Below, in pieces: positions 8,148 to 16,952 of a stretch of 64,000 nucleotides of DNA (positions are counted from its first letter, which is position 1; every line of letters begins with the position of its first letter). The notes beneath the pieces were generated by a model, which did not search any database, was not told the origin of the DNA, and saw only the letters and a list, made by a program, of their open reading frames with translations. The position numbers and the translations under genes are program-made. The DNA is taken from the NCBI GenBank assembly GCA_003220685.1, contig QHTE01000052.1:150397-214396 (forward strand), given 5' to 3'. This DNA comes from Candidatus Rokuibacteriota bacterium. Its GTDB lineage: Bacteria; Methylomirabilota; Methylomirabilia; Rokubacteriales; CSP1-6.

Positions 8148-9020
8148 CTGGACACGATCTTACAACTCGTGCTCAACGGCCTGGCCGTGGGCTGCATCTA
8201 CGGGCTCGTGGCGCTCGGCTTCGTGCTGATCTACAAGGCGACGGAACTGGTGAACTTCGCCCAGGGCGATCTCCTGATGCTCGGCGCATTCACCTGCTAC
8301 ATGTTCGTCGTCTGGTACGGGGTCGGCTACTGGGTGGCGCTGGCGCTGGCGGTCGCACTGGTGGCGCTCTTCGGTGCCGTGCTCGACGCGACAATCTTGA
8401 GAAGAGTCATCGGCCAGCCGCAGTTCTCGGTCGTGATGCTGACGATCGGGCTCGGCGCGATCTTCCGGAGCTTCGCGTCGATCGCCTGGGGCTCGGAGAT
8501 CTACACCCTCCCGACGCCCTTCAGCGCCCGCGCCACTCGCGTGGCCGGCGTGGCGGTGAGCCACGAGTACGTATCGATCATCGTCGGGACGGTCGCGCTC
8601 TGCGCCGTGCTCTACGCCTTCTTCACGTTCACGCGCGTCGGTCTGGCGATGCAGGCCGCGTCGCAGAACCAGCTCGCCGCCTACTACATGGGCATTCCCG
8701 TCAAGCTGATGTTCTCGCTGATCTGGGCAATCTCGGCCGGTGTCGCCGCGATCGCCGGCGTCCTGCTGGCGCCGGTGTCGCTGATCGACATCAACCTCGG
8801 GTTCATCGGGCTCAAGGCGTTCGCGGCGGCGGTGCTCGGCGGCTTCGGCTCGATCCCGGGCGCGCTGGTGGGCGGAGTCACGATCGGGCTGATCGAGCTC
8901 TTCTCGGGCGCCTACCTGCCCCAGGGATTCAAGGACGTCGCGGCCTACGTCGTCCTGCTCGTCGTGCTCGCGGTGCGGCCCCAGGGCATGTTCGGGGCGA
9001 TCGTGCGGAAGAAGGTCTGA
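8148..9020 (+). CDS. livH: Branched-chain amino acid-type ABC transporter permease LivH
   Basis: Inner-membrane permease of a Liv/HAAT-type importer, 290 residues of mostly hydrophobic helices. The N-terminus LVLNGLAVGCIYGLVALGFVLIYKATE and the FAQGDLLMLGAF that follows are diagnostic for LivH. The start is inferred as CTG 8148, because a strong GGGGAGGA ribosome site (8136-8143) lies 5 bases upstream and the family homology starts there. A GTG at 8118 in the same frame is the alternative; it has only an abutting purine run. It leads the livHMGF set. Confidence 0.85.
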   Translation: MDTILQLVLNGLAVGCIYGLVALGFVLIYKATELVNFAQGDLLMLGAFTCYMFVVWYGVGYWVALALAVALVALFGAVLDATILRRVIGQPQFSVVMLTIGLGAIFRSFASIAWGSEIYTLPTPFSARATRVAGVAVSHEYVSIIVGTVALCAVLYAFFTFTRVGLAMQAASQNQLAAYYMGIPVKLMFSLIWAISAGVAAIAGVLLAPVSLIDINLGFIGLKAFAAAVLGGFGSIPGALVGGVTIGLIELFSGAYLPQGFKDVAAYVVLLVVLAVRPQGMFGAIVRKKV

Positions 9021-9022
9021 GC

Positions 9023-10165
9023 ATGCGCTTCGTCTTCAAGACCTCCTACGCCCAGGACCTGGAAATCTTCCGCGACGACGTCCAGCGCAACTGGTACGTG
9101 GCGCTCCTGGTCGGCCTGCTCGTGCTGCCGCTGCTGATCCCGGCGTATCTCGTCGACGTGAGCCTCGTCTTCATCTACGGCCTCTGCGGCATCTCCCTCA
9201 TGGTGCTCGCGGGCTACACCGGCCTCGTCAGCCTGGGCCACGCGGCGTTCCTCGGCATCGGCGCCTACACCCACGTCTACGCGATCCACGATCTCGGGCT
9301 GCCGTGGGTCGTCGGGGTGGCGCTGGCCTGCGCGGTGACGGCGGCGGTCGGCGTGCTCGTGGGCCTGCCCGCGCTGCGCATGACCGGCGTCTATCTCTCG
9401 ATCGCCACCCTGGCATTCGCGCTGATCATCCAGGAAGTGCTGACGCGCTGGGAGCGAGTCACCGGCGGGCTCAAGGGCAAGCCGGTCGACAAGCCGGTCG
9501 TGTTCGGCATCTACCTCGGCGGCGACGCCGCGTTCTATTTCGTCTGCCTCGCCTTCCTGATCGGGGCGCTCTGGCTGACCGGCAATCTGCTGAGAGCTCC
9601 GACGGGCCGGGCGTGGGTGGCGATCCGGGACAGCGAGATCGCGGCGCAGTCGATGGGCGTGAACCTCGCCGTCTACAAGACCAGCGCCTTCGCCTACTCC
9701 GCCGCGCTCATGGGCGTCGCGGGCGCCTTGTTCGCGCACAAGATCGGCTTCCTGGCACCGGACATCTTCACCGTGCTGCTCTCGATCCAGTTCCTCCTGA
9801 TGGTGGTCGTCGGCGGCCTCGGCAGCCTCCACGGCGCGCTCTTCGGCGCCGTCTTTGTGGCGCTGCTGCCGGTGGCGATTTCGCAGGCCCGTGACGCGGT
9901 CCCGGCGTGGCTGAGTGCCTTGGCCTCGCCGCTCGGGAAGGACGCGGGCGCCGCCACGTTTCTGGCGGTGGATCGATTCGTCAAGAAGCCCGGCCTCGAG
10001 CCCGGGCTCTTCGGCCTGATCCTCGTGCTCTTCATCCTGTTCGAGCCGCTCGGCATCTACGGCCGCTGGCGCAAGATCCAGCTCTACTTCTCGACCTTCC
10101 CGCTCTACAAGCGCGCGACCTTTCGCCGCCAGAAGAGTTACATGCGCTCGGAGCGGTTGCGGTGA
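9023..10165 (+). CDS. livM: Branched-chain amino acid-type ABC transporter permease LivM
   Basis: Second permease subunit, 380 residues. The diagnostic LivM stretch LAGYTGLVSLGHAAFLGIGAY lies near residues 57-77, with further helices to about 345 and the cytoplasmic coupling segment RDSEIAAQSMGVN near 200. The start ATG at 9023 lies 2 bases after the livH stop. The N-terminus before the first helix is longer than in E. coli LivM. The stop overlaps livG by 4 bases (GTGA). Confidence 0.92.
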   Translation: MRFVFKTSYAQDLEIFRDDVQRNWYVALLVGLLVLPLLIPAYLVDVSLVFIYGLCGISLMVLAGYTGLVSLGHAAFLGIGAYTHVYAIHDLGLPWVVGVALACAVTAAVGVLVGLPALRMTGVYLSIATLAFALIIQEVLTRWERVTGGLKGKPVDKPVVFGIYLGGDAAFYFVCLAFLIGALWLTGNLLRAPTGRAWVAIRDSEIAAQSMGVNLAVYKTSAFAYSAALMGVAGALFAHKIGFLAPDIFTVLLSIQFLLMVVVGGLGSLHGALFGAVFVALLPVAISQARDAVPAWLSALASPLGKDAGAATFLAVDRFVKKPGLEPGLFGLILVLFILFEPLGIYGRWRKIQLYFSTFPLYKRATFRRQKSYMRSERLR

Positions 10166-10920
10166 GCCTCTTGGCCGCCGACGGCCTGGTCATGGACTTC
10201 GGCGGGCTGCGGGCCGTCGACGGGGTGAGCTTCGAGATCGAGCCGGCCGAGGTCTTCACGATCATCGGCCCCAACGGCGCCGGCAAGACGACGATCTTCA
10301 ACCTGGTGTCGCGGATCTACGAGCCCACGGCCGGCCGCCTGATCTTCGACGGCGAGGACATCACGCGGGTGCCGCCCCACGAGATCGCCCGCCGGGGGAT
10401 CGCGCGGACGTTCCAGAACATCGAGCTGTTCGAGCACGCCACAGTGCTCCAGAACCTGCTGCTCGGCCGTCACGCGCACAAACGCTCGCGCTTCGTGGAG
10501 GAGCTCCTGTTCCTGCCCAGGGTGCGCGAGCTCGAGCTGGAGCACCGCGAGGCGGTCGAGCGCGTGATCGATTTCCTGGACCTGCAGCCGCACCGCGACA
10601 GTCTCGTCGTCAACCTGGCCTACGGCGTCCGCAAGGTCGTCGAGATGGCGCGGGCCCTCTGCACGCGACCGCGTCTCTTGCTCCTGGACGAGCCGTCGTC
10701 CGGCCTGAGTGTCGAGGAAACCGAGGACATGGCGTTCTGGATCCAGGACATCCGAACGATCCTGGGCGTCACCGTGCTGATGGTCGAGCACGACATGAGC
10801 CTGGTCAGCTCGGTGTCCGATCGGGTGCTGGCGGTGAACTACGGGCGCCCGATCGCGCTCGGCACCGCGCGTGAGGTGCAGGAGCATCCCGACGTGATCA
10901 AGGCGTATCTCGGCGGCTGA
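10162..10920 (+). CDS. livG: ABC transporter ATP-binding protein LivG
   Basis: One of two ATPase subunits, 252 residues. Walker A GPNGAGKT at 36-43, the LivG-typical RGIARTFQNIELF near 85-97, Walker B LLLLDEPSSGL and the switch histidine in VEHDM are present. The signature region reads NLAYGVRKVVEMARAL, where family members usually have LSYG. The GTG at 10162 overlaps the livM stop as GTGA; an upstream open frame is a shadow of livM. Confidence 0.92.
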   Translation: MSLLAADGLVMDFGGLRAVDGVSFEIEPAEVFTIIGPNGAGKTTIFNLVSRIYEPTAGRLIFDGEDITRVPPHEIARRGIARTFQNIELFEHATVLQNLLLGRHAHKRSRFVEELLFLPRVRELELEHREAVERVIDFLDLQPHRDSLVVNLAYGVRKVVEMARALCTRPRLLLLDEPSSGLSVEETEDMAFWIQDIRTILGVTVLMVEHDMSLVSSVSDRVLAVNYGRPIALGTAREVQEHPDVIKAYLGG

Positions 10921-10923
10921 CCC

Positions 10924-11697
10924 GTGGCCGACCCCCTGCTCACCGTCACGAACCTCGAGACCTACTACGGTCCGATCATGGCCATCCGGGGCATCAGCTT
11001 CGTGGTGCCGGAGCGCTCCGTGGTCACGATCCTCGGCGCCAACGGCGCGGGCAAGAGCACGATCCTCAAGACCGTCTCGGGCGTGATGGATCCCCAGAAG
11101 GGCACGGTGACCTTCGCGGGCCGGGAGATCCAAGGCATGGACCCCGACCGGGTCACGCGGCTCGGCATCAGCCACGTGCCGGAGGGGCGCGAGGTGTTCC
11201 CGTTCCTCTCCGTCCGTGAGAACTTGATGATGGGCGCATTCACCCGGCGGGACGCCGCCGGTGTCGGCGAGGACCTGGAGCTGGTCTATTCGTACTTCCC
11301 GGTGCTCAGATCCCGGGCCGAGCAGCGGGCGGGATCGCTCTCGGGGGGCGAGCAGCAGATGCTCGCGATCAGCCGCGCCCTGATGGCGCGGCCGCGCATG
11401 ATGCTGCTGGACGAGCCCTCGCTCGGTCTCTCGCCCCGGCTCGTCAAGGAGATCTTCGAGATCATCGCGCGCATCAACCGGGAGCGCGGGGTGACGGTCC
11501 TCCTGGTGGAGCAGAACGCCAACATGGCGCTCCACATCGCCGACTACGGCTACGTGCTCGAGGTCGGCCGCATCGTGATGGAGGACACCTGCGCGCGGCT
11601 GCTCGAGAAAGAGGACATCAAGGAATTCTACCTCGGCATGAAGGAGTCGGGCGTCCGCGGCACGCGACGCTGGAAGAGGAAGAAGACATGGCGGTGA
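10924..11697 (+). CDS. livF: ABC transporter ATP-binding protein LivF
   Basis: Second ATPase subunit, 257 residues. Walker A GANGAGKS near 38-45, the LivF-typical ISHVPEGREVFPFLSVREN, signature LSGGEQQML and Walker B LLLDEPSLGL are all present. The C-terminal tail after FYLGMKE is basic (RRWKRKK) and about 15 residues longer than usual, running into the ligase start, which overlaps by 10 bases. Starts at GTG three bases after livG. Confidence 0.93.
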   Translation: MADPLLTVTNLETYYGPIMAIRGISFVVPERSVVTILGANGAGKSTILKTVSGVMDPQKGTVTFAGREIQGMDPDRVTRLGISHVPEGREVFPFLSVRENLMMGAFTRRDAAGVGEDLELVYSYFPVLRSRAEQRAGSLSGGEQQMLAISRALMARPRMMLLDEPSLGLSPRLVKEIFEIIARINRERGVTVLLVEQNANMALHIADYGYVLEVGRIVMEDTCARLLEKEDIKEFYLGMKESGVRGTRRWKRKKTWR

Positions 11698-13526
11698 CGA
11701 CCGGCCTCTCGACCACCGTCTTCGGCCAGGACACGCTGCCGAAGCTCTTCCGTCACGTCGTCTGCGAGCGCGGCCACCGCGTGGCGATGCGCGAGAAGGA
11801 CCTGGGCATCTGGCGCGCCGTCACCTGGCACGAGTACGGCGAGCGGGCGAAGCACGTCGGGCTCGGCCTGGTCGCGCTCGGCCTGCGCCACCGCGACGTG
11901 GTCTCGATCATGGCCGACAACTGCCCGGAGTGGCTCTACACCGACATGGGCACCCTCGCGGTCGGCGGCGTCACCAACGGCATCTACACGACCGACGCGC
12001 CCCGCCAGGTCGAATACATCGTGAACGACAGCGGCACCCGCTTCTTCTTTGCCGCCGACGAGGAGCAGCTCGACAAGATCCTCGAGGTCCGCGCCCGCTG
12101 TCCCGAGCTCGTGAAGATCGTCGTCTTCGACACCGAGGGGCTCCACGCCTTCAAGGACGAGCAGGTGATCTCGTTCGACGAGCTCCTCGAGCTCGGCCTC
12201 GGCTACGGGGCGGAGCATCCCGGCGCGTTCGACCGCATGGTCGAGCTCGCGCGGCCCGACGACCTGGCGATCCTGGTCTACACGTCGGGCACGACCGGGC
12301 CGCCCAAAGGGGCGATGCTGAGCCATCGCAACATCCTGTTCCAGATTGACTACTCCGACTACGTCACGGCGCTGCACGAGGGCGATCAGCAGCTCTCGTT
12401 CCTGCCGCTCTGCCACATCGCGGAGCGCACGGTCAGCGTGTTCAACCCGCTGCGCACCGGCGCCACCATCAACTTCGCCGAGAGCATCGACACGGTGCCC
12501 GAGAACCTTCGTGAGGTCGCGCCCGCGCTCTTCTTCGCGGTGCCGCGCATCTGGGAGAAGTTCTACTCGGCGGTCGCGCTTCGGATGCGGGACGCCACCC
12601 GCGTGGGCCGGCTCGCCTATCACTGGGCGCTCTCCGTCGGCGCGCGCGTGGCCGAGCAGCGGATCGCCGGCCGACGGCCGGGGCTCGTGCTCCGCTTGCT
12701 CTTTCGCGTCGCCGACTTCCTGGTGCTCGACAACGTCAAACGCTCGATGGGGCTGCACCGCGCTCGGGGCACGGCCACCGGGGCGGCGCCGATCGCGCCC
12801 GAGCTGATCAAGTGGTACATGGCCCTCGGCATCGACATGCGCGAGGTCTACGGCCAGACCGAGAACTGCGGCCTCGCCACCGCGATGCCGGCCGACCGCA
12901 TCAAGCTCGGCACCGTGGGAATCGCCCGGCCCGGCACCGAGGTCCGCCTGTCGCCCGAGGGCGAGATCTTGCTGAAGGGGCCGCACGTGTTCATGGGCTA
13001 CTACAAGAACCCGGCCAAGACCGGGGAGACGATCGTCGACGGCTGGCTCCACACCGGCGACGTCGGCGTGATGGACGACGAAGGGTTCGTGCGCATCACC
13101 GATCGAATGAAGGACATCATCATCACGGCGGGCGGCAAGAACATCACGCCGTCGGAGATCGAGAACCAGCTGAAGTTCTCGCCCTACATCTCCGACGCCG
13201 TCGTCATCGGCGACAAGCGCAAGTTCCTCTCGTGCCTGGTGATGATCGACCACGAGACCGTCGCGCAGTTCGCGCAGGAGCGGAACGTGCCGTTCACGAA
13301 CTTCGCCTCGTTGTGCCGGACCGAGGAGGTCCAGCGGCTGATCGGCGGCGAGATCGACCGGGTCAACCGGCAGCTGGCGCGCGTCGAGACCATCAAGCAG
13401 TTCCGGCTGATCGAGCAGATCCTCACCGCGGAGGACGAGGAGCTCACGCCGACCATGAAGCTCAAGCGCGCGTTCGTCAACCGAAAGTACAAGGACGTGA
13501 TCGAGGCCATGTACGCCGAGGCGTAG
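11688..13526 (+). CDS. Long-chain fatty acid/aryl-CoA ligase (AMP-binding)
   Basis: Forms acyl-CoA from a carboxylic acid, ATP and CoA through an acyl-adenylate. The 612-residue protein has the P-loop YTSGTTGPPKGAMLSH near 198-213, the A5 motif YGQTENCG near 385, the A7 motif WLHTGDVG near 455 and the C-terminal KNITPSEIEN. The FadD15-like layout fits long-chain acids. It lies inside a Liv-type operon and overlaps livF, which suggests that the imported substrate is a carboxylic acid activated on entry. Substrate identity is inference. Confidence 0.9.
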   Translation: MAVTTGLSTTVFGQDTLPKLFRHVVCERGHRVAMREKDLGIWRAVTWHEYGERAKHVGLGLVALGLRHRDVVSIMADNCPEWLYTDMGTLAVGGVTNGIYTTDAPRQVEYIVNDSGTRFFFAADEEQLDKILEVRARCPELVKIVVFDTEGLHAFKDEQVISFDELLELGLGYGAEHPGAFDRMVELARPDDLAILVYTSGTTGPPKGAMLSHRNILFQIDYSDYVTALHEGDQQLSFLPLCHIAERTVSVFNPLRTGATINFAESIDTVPENLREVAPALFFAVPRIWEKFYSAVALRMRDATRVGRLAYHWALSVGARVAEQRIAGRRPGLVLRLLFRVADFLVLDNVKRSMGLHRARGTATGAAPIAPELIKWYMALGIDMREVYGQTENCGLATAMPADRIKLGTVGIARPGTEVRLSPEGEILLKGPHVFMGYYKNPAKTGETIVDGWLHTGDVGVMDDEGFVRITDRMKDIIITAGGKNITPSEIENQLKFSPYISDAVVIGDKRKFLSCLVMIDHETVAQFAQERNVPFTNFASLCRTEEVQRLIGGEIDRVNRQLARVETIKQFRLIEQILTAEDEELTPTMKLKRAFVNRKYKDVIEAMYAEA

Positions 13527-13581
13527 CGCCGCCCGGCGGCGGCGCGGCCCGGACGTGGCGTCACTACGAAAGGAGCGAGCG

Positions 13582-14757
13582 ATGAGGATGCGACTGGTCG
13601 CGGCGGGGGTGCTGGTCGGCGCGGTCGCGCTGGCCGGTGAGGCGGTCGCCCAGAAGGAGACCCGCGGCGTCAGCAAGACCGAGATCGTGCTGGGGATGCA
13701 CACCGACCTCTCGGGCCCGGCCGCCACGTACGGTGTGTCGTCGACGAATGCCGTGAAGATGCGGTTCGATGAGCTCAACGACAAGGGCGGTGTCCACGGC
13801 CGCAAGATCAAGCTGATCGTCGAGGACACCCAGTACCAGGTGCCCCGGGCGGTGCAGGCCGGCGCCAAGCTGATCCACCGCGACCACATCTTCGCGATGG
13901 TCGCCGGACTCGGCACGCCGATGAACAACGCGCTGTTCCGGGACATGTTCGACGCCAACGTGCCGAGCCTGTTCCCACTGTCGGCCGCCCGCTCGATGTT
14001 CGAGCCCTTCCACAAGCTCAAGTTCTACGGCGCGGCTACGTACGTGGACCAGGTCCGCGCCGGCATCAACTACTTCGTGACTAAGAAGGGCAAGAAGGCG
14101 CTCTGCGTCATGTACCAGGACACCGACTTCGGCAAGGAAGTCCTGGACGGCGTCCAGATGCAGGCGGACAAGATGAAGATCAAGATCGTCGAGACCACGA
14201 CCCACAAGCCGACCGACCAGGACTTCACGGCGCAGATCACCAAGCTCAAGGCCGCCAACTGCGACCTGGTCGTCTTCGGGACAATCGTGCGCGACACCAT
14301 CGTGCCGTACGCGACGGCGCGAAAGATCGGCTGGGACGTCGACTTCTTCGGCTCGACGGCCAGCTACGACCTCTTCGTCGCGGCGGCGCAGGGCGGCGTC
14401 ACCGAGGGGCTCTACGCCACGGGGCTCACCGACATGCCGTACCGCGACACGCTCAGCCCGACCGCGCAGGCGTGGTTCGATCGCTACAAGGAGCGCTACA
14501 AGGTCGACCCGAACATCGGCGCCGTGTACGGCTGGGTCGCCGCCGATCTGACCGTCGTCGGACTCGAGAAGGCCGGCGCCGACCTGACGACCGACAGCCT
14601 CGTGCGGGGGCTGGAGTCGATCAAGAGCTACAAGGACATCTTCAACGGGCCCGAGGCGAGCTTCGGCCCCGACAAGCATCAAGGGGCGAGCTCGGCGTTT
14701 CTCGCGCAGGTCAAGGGCGGCCGCTGGGTGCGCCTGACCGAGCCGCTCGGCTTCTAG
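13582..14757 (+). CDS. Periplasmic solute-binding protein, Liv/HAAT family
   Basis: Periplasmic binding-fold type I protein of 391 residues that delivers substrate to the livHM permease. Residues 1-24 form a signal peptide ending AVAQ. The mature start KTEIVLGMHTDLSGPAATYG is typical of the LivJ-like family. The start is set by the ribosome site AAAGGAG (13569-13575); the open frame runs 9 codons further upstream. It ends the operon; a strong hairpin follows. Confidence 0.92.
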   Translation: MRMRLVAAGVLVGAVALAGEAVAQKETRGVSKTEIVLGMHTDLSGPAATYGVSSTNAVKMRFDELNDKGGVHGRKIKLIVEDTQYQVPRAVQAGAKLIHRDHIFAMVAGLGTPMNNALFRDMFDANVPSLFPLSAARSMFEPFHKLKFYGAATYVDQVRAGINYFVTKKGKKALCVMYQDTDFGKEVLDGVQMQADKMKIKIVETTTHKPTDQDFTAQITKLKAANCDLVVFGTIVRDTIVPYATARKIGWDVDFFGSTASYDLFVAAAQGGVTEGLYATGLTDMPYRDTLSPTAQAWFDRYKERYKVDPNIGAVYGWVAADLTVVGLEKAGADLTTDSLVRGLESIKSYKDIFNGPEASFGPDKHQGASSAFLAQVKGGRWVRLTEPLGF

Positions 14758-14771
14758 GTCCGAGCCGCCGC

Positions 14772-14807
14772 GGGAGGAGTCGCCGGGTCGACCCGGCGGC
14801 GCCTCCC
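14772..14807. terminator. Bidirectional hairpin between convergent genes
   Basis: A palindrome centred on GGGTCGACCC, with a perfect 9-bp inner stem (14781-14798) that extends with one mismatch and one wobble pair to 14772-14807. It lies between the convergent binding-protein and polymerase IV genes. No U-tract is seen, so termination is inferred from position and stem strength. Confidence 0.55.
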
Positions 14808-14814
14808 CGTCCCG

Positions 14815-15987
14815 TCAGTCGTCGTGATGCCGTCGGCCGAGCAGAGTCGCCGGCACGACGGCCCCCTGGCCGAAGCGCGCCGTGAGCTTGTCCACCACGC
14901 GAGCCAGCCGCTCGCGCCGCAGCGCCGCCGGATCGAGAAGATCCAGCTGGCCCGCGCCGGCCGGCCCGAGGCGCGCCGCCGAGAGTCCGATGAGGCGGAC
15001 CGGCCGCGTCACCGGGTCGCGCTCGAGCAGCGCCAGCGCGCGGCGGTAGAGCTCGAGGCCGTCCTGCGTCGGCTCGCCGGTGACGCTCCGGGTGTGCGTC
15101 TCGAACGGCGCCAGCCGGAGCTTCACGGTGACGCGGCCGGCCGCATATCCCCCTTCTCTCAGCTCGGCCGCGACCCGCTCTGCGTGAGCCCGCAAGGTCG
15201 TCCTGAGTTTCTGCGGATCGGTGCAGTCGGCCCCGAACGTCTCCTCGGCGCCGATCGACTTGGGCACGCCGAACGGCTCCACGGCGCGGTCGTCGCGACC
15301 GAAGGCCAGGTCGTAGAGCGCGTCGCCGTGCTTGCCGAACCGCTTGGCGAGGATTGCGCGCGGCGCGCGCTGGAGCTGGCCGATCGTCGTGAAGCCGAGC
15401 TCGCGCAGCTCGTTCGCCATGACCTTGCCCACGCCCCAGAGGCGCTCGATGGGCAGGGCGCCGAGGAAGCGCGCCTCGTCGCCGGCCGCCACGACCACGA
15501 GCCCGTCGGGCTTCTCGAGATCGGAGGCGACCTTCGCGACGAACTTGCTGGCGGCGAGCCCCGCCGAAGCGGTCAGGCTGGTCTCGGCAAAGATTCTTCG
15601 CTTGATCCGGCGGACTGCGTCGAGCGGGCTTCCGAAGAGCGACTCGGTCCCGGTGAGATCGACGAAGGCCTCGTCGACGGAGACGGGCTCCACGAGAGGC
15701 GAGAAGTCGGCCAGGATGCCCATGATCTGGACCGAGACGCGCTGGTACTTCTCCATGTCCACCGGCAGGAAGGCGCCTTCAGGGCAGAGCCGCGCCGCCC
15801 GCCCGATTGGCATCGCCGAGCGCACGCCGAACCGGCGCGCCTCGTACGACGCGGCCGAGACGACGCCGCGCCCGGTCGGGCTCGCGCCCACGATCACGGG
15901 CCGGCCGCGCAGCTCCGGGCGGTCGCGCTGCTCGATCGCCGCGTAAAACGCGTCCATGTCGACGTGCGTGATCGCACGCGGCGTCAT
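14815..15987 (-). CDS. dinB: DNA polymerase IV (Y family)
   Basis: Error-prone translesion polymerase, 390 residues. The catalytic carboxylates are Asp10 (THVDMDAFYA) and Asp105-Glu106 (VSVDEAFVDLTG). The fingers SYEARRFGVRSAMP, the helix-hairpin-helix of the thumb (LWGVGKVMANELRELG) and the little-finger domain follow in order. The C-terminus lacks a clear QLDLF clamp motif, but AGQLDLLDP near residue 354 is a close match. The ATG at 15987 fits the family start; no good ribosome site is visible, and the sequence just upstream is one arm of a 39-bp inverted repeat that may fold over the start. Confidence 0.93.
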   Translation of the reverse strand: MTPRAITHVDMDAFYAAIEQRDRPELRGRPVIVGASPTGRGVVSAASYEARRFGVRSAMPIGRAARLCPEGAFLPVDMEKYQRVSVQIMGILADFSPLVEPVSVDEAFVDLTGTESLFGSPLDAVRRIKRRIFAETSLTASAGLAASKFVAKVASDLEKPDGLVVVAAGDEARFLGALPIERLWGVGKVMANELRELGFTTIGQLQRAPRAILAKRFGKHGDALYDLAFGRDDRAVEPFGVPKSIGAEETFGADCTDPQKLRTTLRAHAERVAAELREGGYAAGRVTVKLRLAPFETHTRSVTGEPTQDGLELYRRALALLERDPVTRPVRLIGLSAARLGPAGAGQLDLLDPAALRRERLARVVDKLTARFGQGAVVPATLLGRRHHDD

Positions 15988-15991
15988 CGAT

Positions 15992-16135
15992 GTGCCGTCG
16001 GGGCCGCGGGTGGGGGTCCCTTTCGCGACCACGCTAGCGGACACTCCGCGGCGACCAATCCGGCAACGCGCAGGCCAGGTCAACCCTGACAACACGGGTC
16101 ACGAAAGGAACCCCCACCCGCGACCCCGACGGCAC
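15992..16135 (-). repeat. 39-bp inverted repeat in the dinB leader
   Basis: Arms at 15992-16030 and 16097-16135 match as an inverted repeat at 36 of 39 positions, with a 66-base loop. All three mismatches are C versus T, and in RNA read from the minus strand they become G-U pairs, so the leader of dinB could form an unbroken 39-bp stem ending 4 bases before its start codon. Besides the hairpin, no gene is seen from 15988 to 16212. Confidence 0.75.
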
Positions 16136-16212
16136 TCGGTTGGCGTCGGCTCGATCCACCCGTCGTAAGTCTGGCCTCGTCACAGGCGACACGACCCGGC
16201 CGCGCCGCCGGC

Positions 16213-16776
16213 CTAGGTGCGCGCGAGGCCGATTTCGGGGGCGACTTCGGTCAGCGCGGAGATGACGAAGGCGATGTGGGCGTCGAGGTCGACGCCGAGC
16301 TCGGCGGCGCCGCGGTAGACGTCGTCGCGGTTGACGGTGCGCGCGAACGCCTTGTCCTTGAGCTTCTTCTTGACCGAGGGCGGCTCGAGTCCGCTGATCA
16401 CGCGACCGGGACGGACCAGCGCTACCGCGTGCACGAAGCCCGAGAGCTCGTCGCACGCGTAGAGTGCGCGGTCGAGAAGCGACACGCGGGGGACCCCCGA
16501 GTAGTCGGCGTGGGCGAGGATCGCGTGGACGATCCGTTCGGGAACGGCGCGCGCCAGCAAGATCTCGGCGCCCTTGACGGGGTGATGCGGCGCGCGCGGG
16601 TGCATCTCGTAGTCGAAGTCGTGGAGCATGCCGGCGACGCCCCACGTGTCCGGGTCCTCGCCGTAGCGGCCGGCGTAGGCGCGCATCGACGCTTCGACGG
16701 CGCGCGCGTGCTTGCGGAGGCTGTCGCTCTTGGTGAACTCGGTGAGGACCGACCAGGCCTGGTCGCGCGAGATCAC
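16213..16776 (-). CDS. HD-domain phosphohydrolase
   Basis: A 187-residue HD-superfamily protein. The metal ligands are visible as His23 (RKHAR), His52-Asp53 (GMLHDFDYE) and further His residues in HHPVKGAEILL and AHADYSG. Such proteins hydrolyse nucleotides or other phosphate esters; the substrate is unknown. The GTG at 16776 was chosen because it overlaps the stop of the small HTH gene as GTGA, whereas the longer start at 16803 would overlap it by 31 bases. It is the third gene in the coupled cysE-HTH-HD group. Confidence 0.8.
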   Translation of the reverse strand: MISRDQAWSVLTEFTKSDSLRKHARAVEASMRAYAGRYGEDPDTWGVAGMLHDFDYEMHPRAPHHPVKGAEILLARAVPERIVHAILAHADYSGVPRVSLLDRALYACDELSGFVHAVALVRPGRVISGLEPPSVKKKLKDKAFARTVNRDDVYRGAAELGVDLDAHIAFVISALTEVAPEIGLART

Positions 16777-16952
16777 AGGCGTCGCGTCTGCTGACCCCGC
16801 CACTTGTCGATCGACTTCTTGGAGAACATCCAGGCGCCGTCGAGCTGCAGCGCCGGAATGCGCCGCTCGGTGGCGAGCGACGCGAGCGCGCGCTCGTCCA
16901 TGCCGAGATACGTCGACGCTTCCTTGAGGCTCAGCATGTCCTTCGGGGTCAC
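16773..16952 (-). CDS. Small excisionase/MerR-type helix-turn-helix protein
   Basis: A 59-residue protein, [20 protein letters not shown] near the start, then [20 protein letters not shown], ending [10 protein letters not shown]. This is the layout of a winged-helix HTH_17 (excisionase family) domain: recognition helix, wing with a basic turn, and a C-terminal helix. The start GTG 16952 overlaps the cysE stop as GTGA, and its stop overlaps the HD start in the same way, so the three genes are translationally linked. In E. coli cysE has no such neighbours. It might be a DNA-binding regulator or an adaptor domain; no integrase is nearby. Confidence 0.75.
   Translation of the reverse strand: MTPKDMLSLKEASTYLGMDERALASLATERRIPALQLDGAWMFSKKSIDKWRGQQTRRL

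Noticed and set aside
16773..16952. Small HTH gene as sign of an integrated element
   Set aside because: No integrase, recombinase, att-like repeats or composition change is present; it is embedded in a coupled metabolic gene group.
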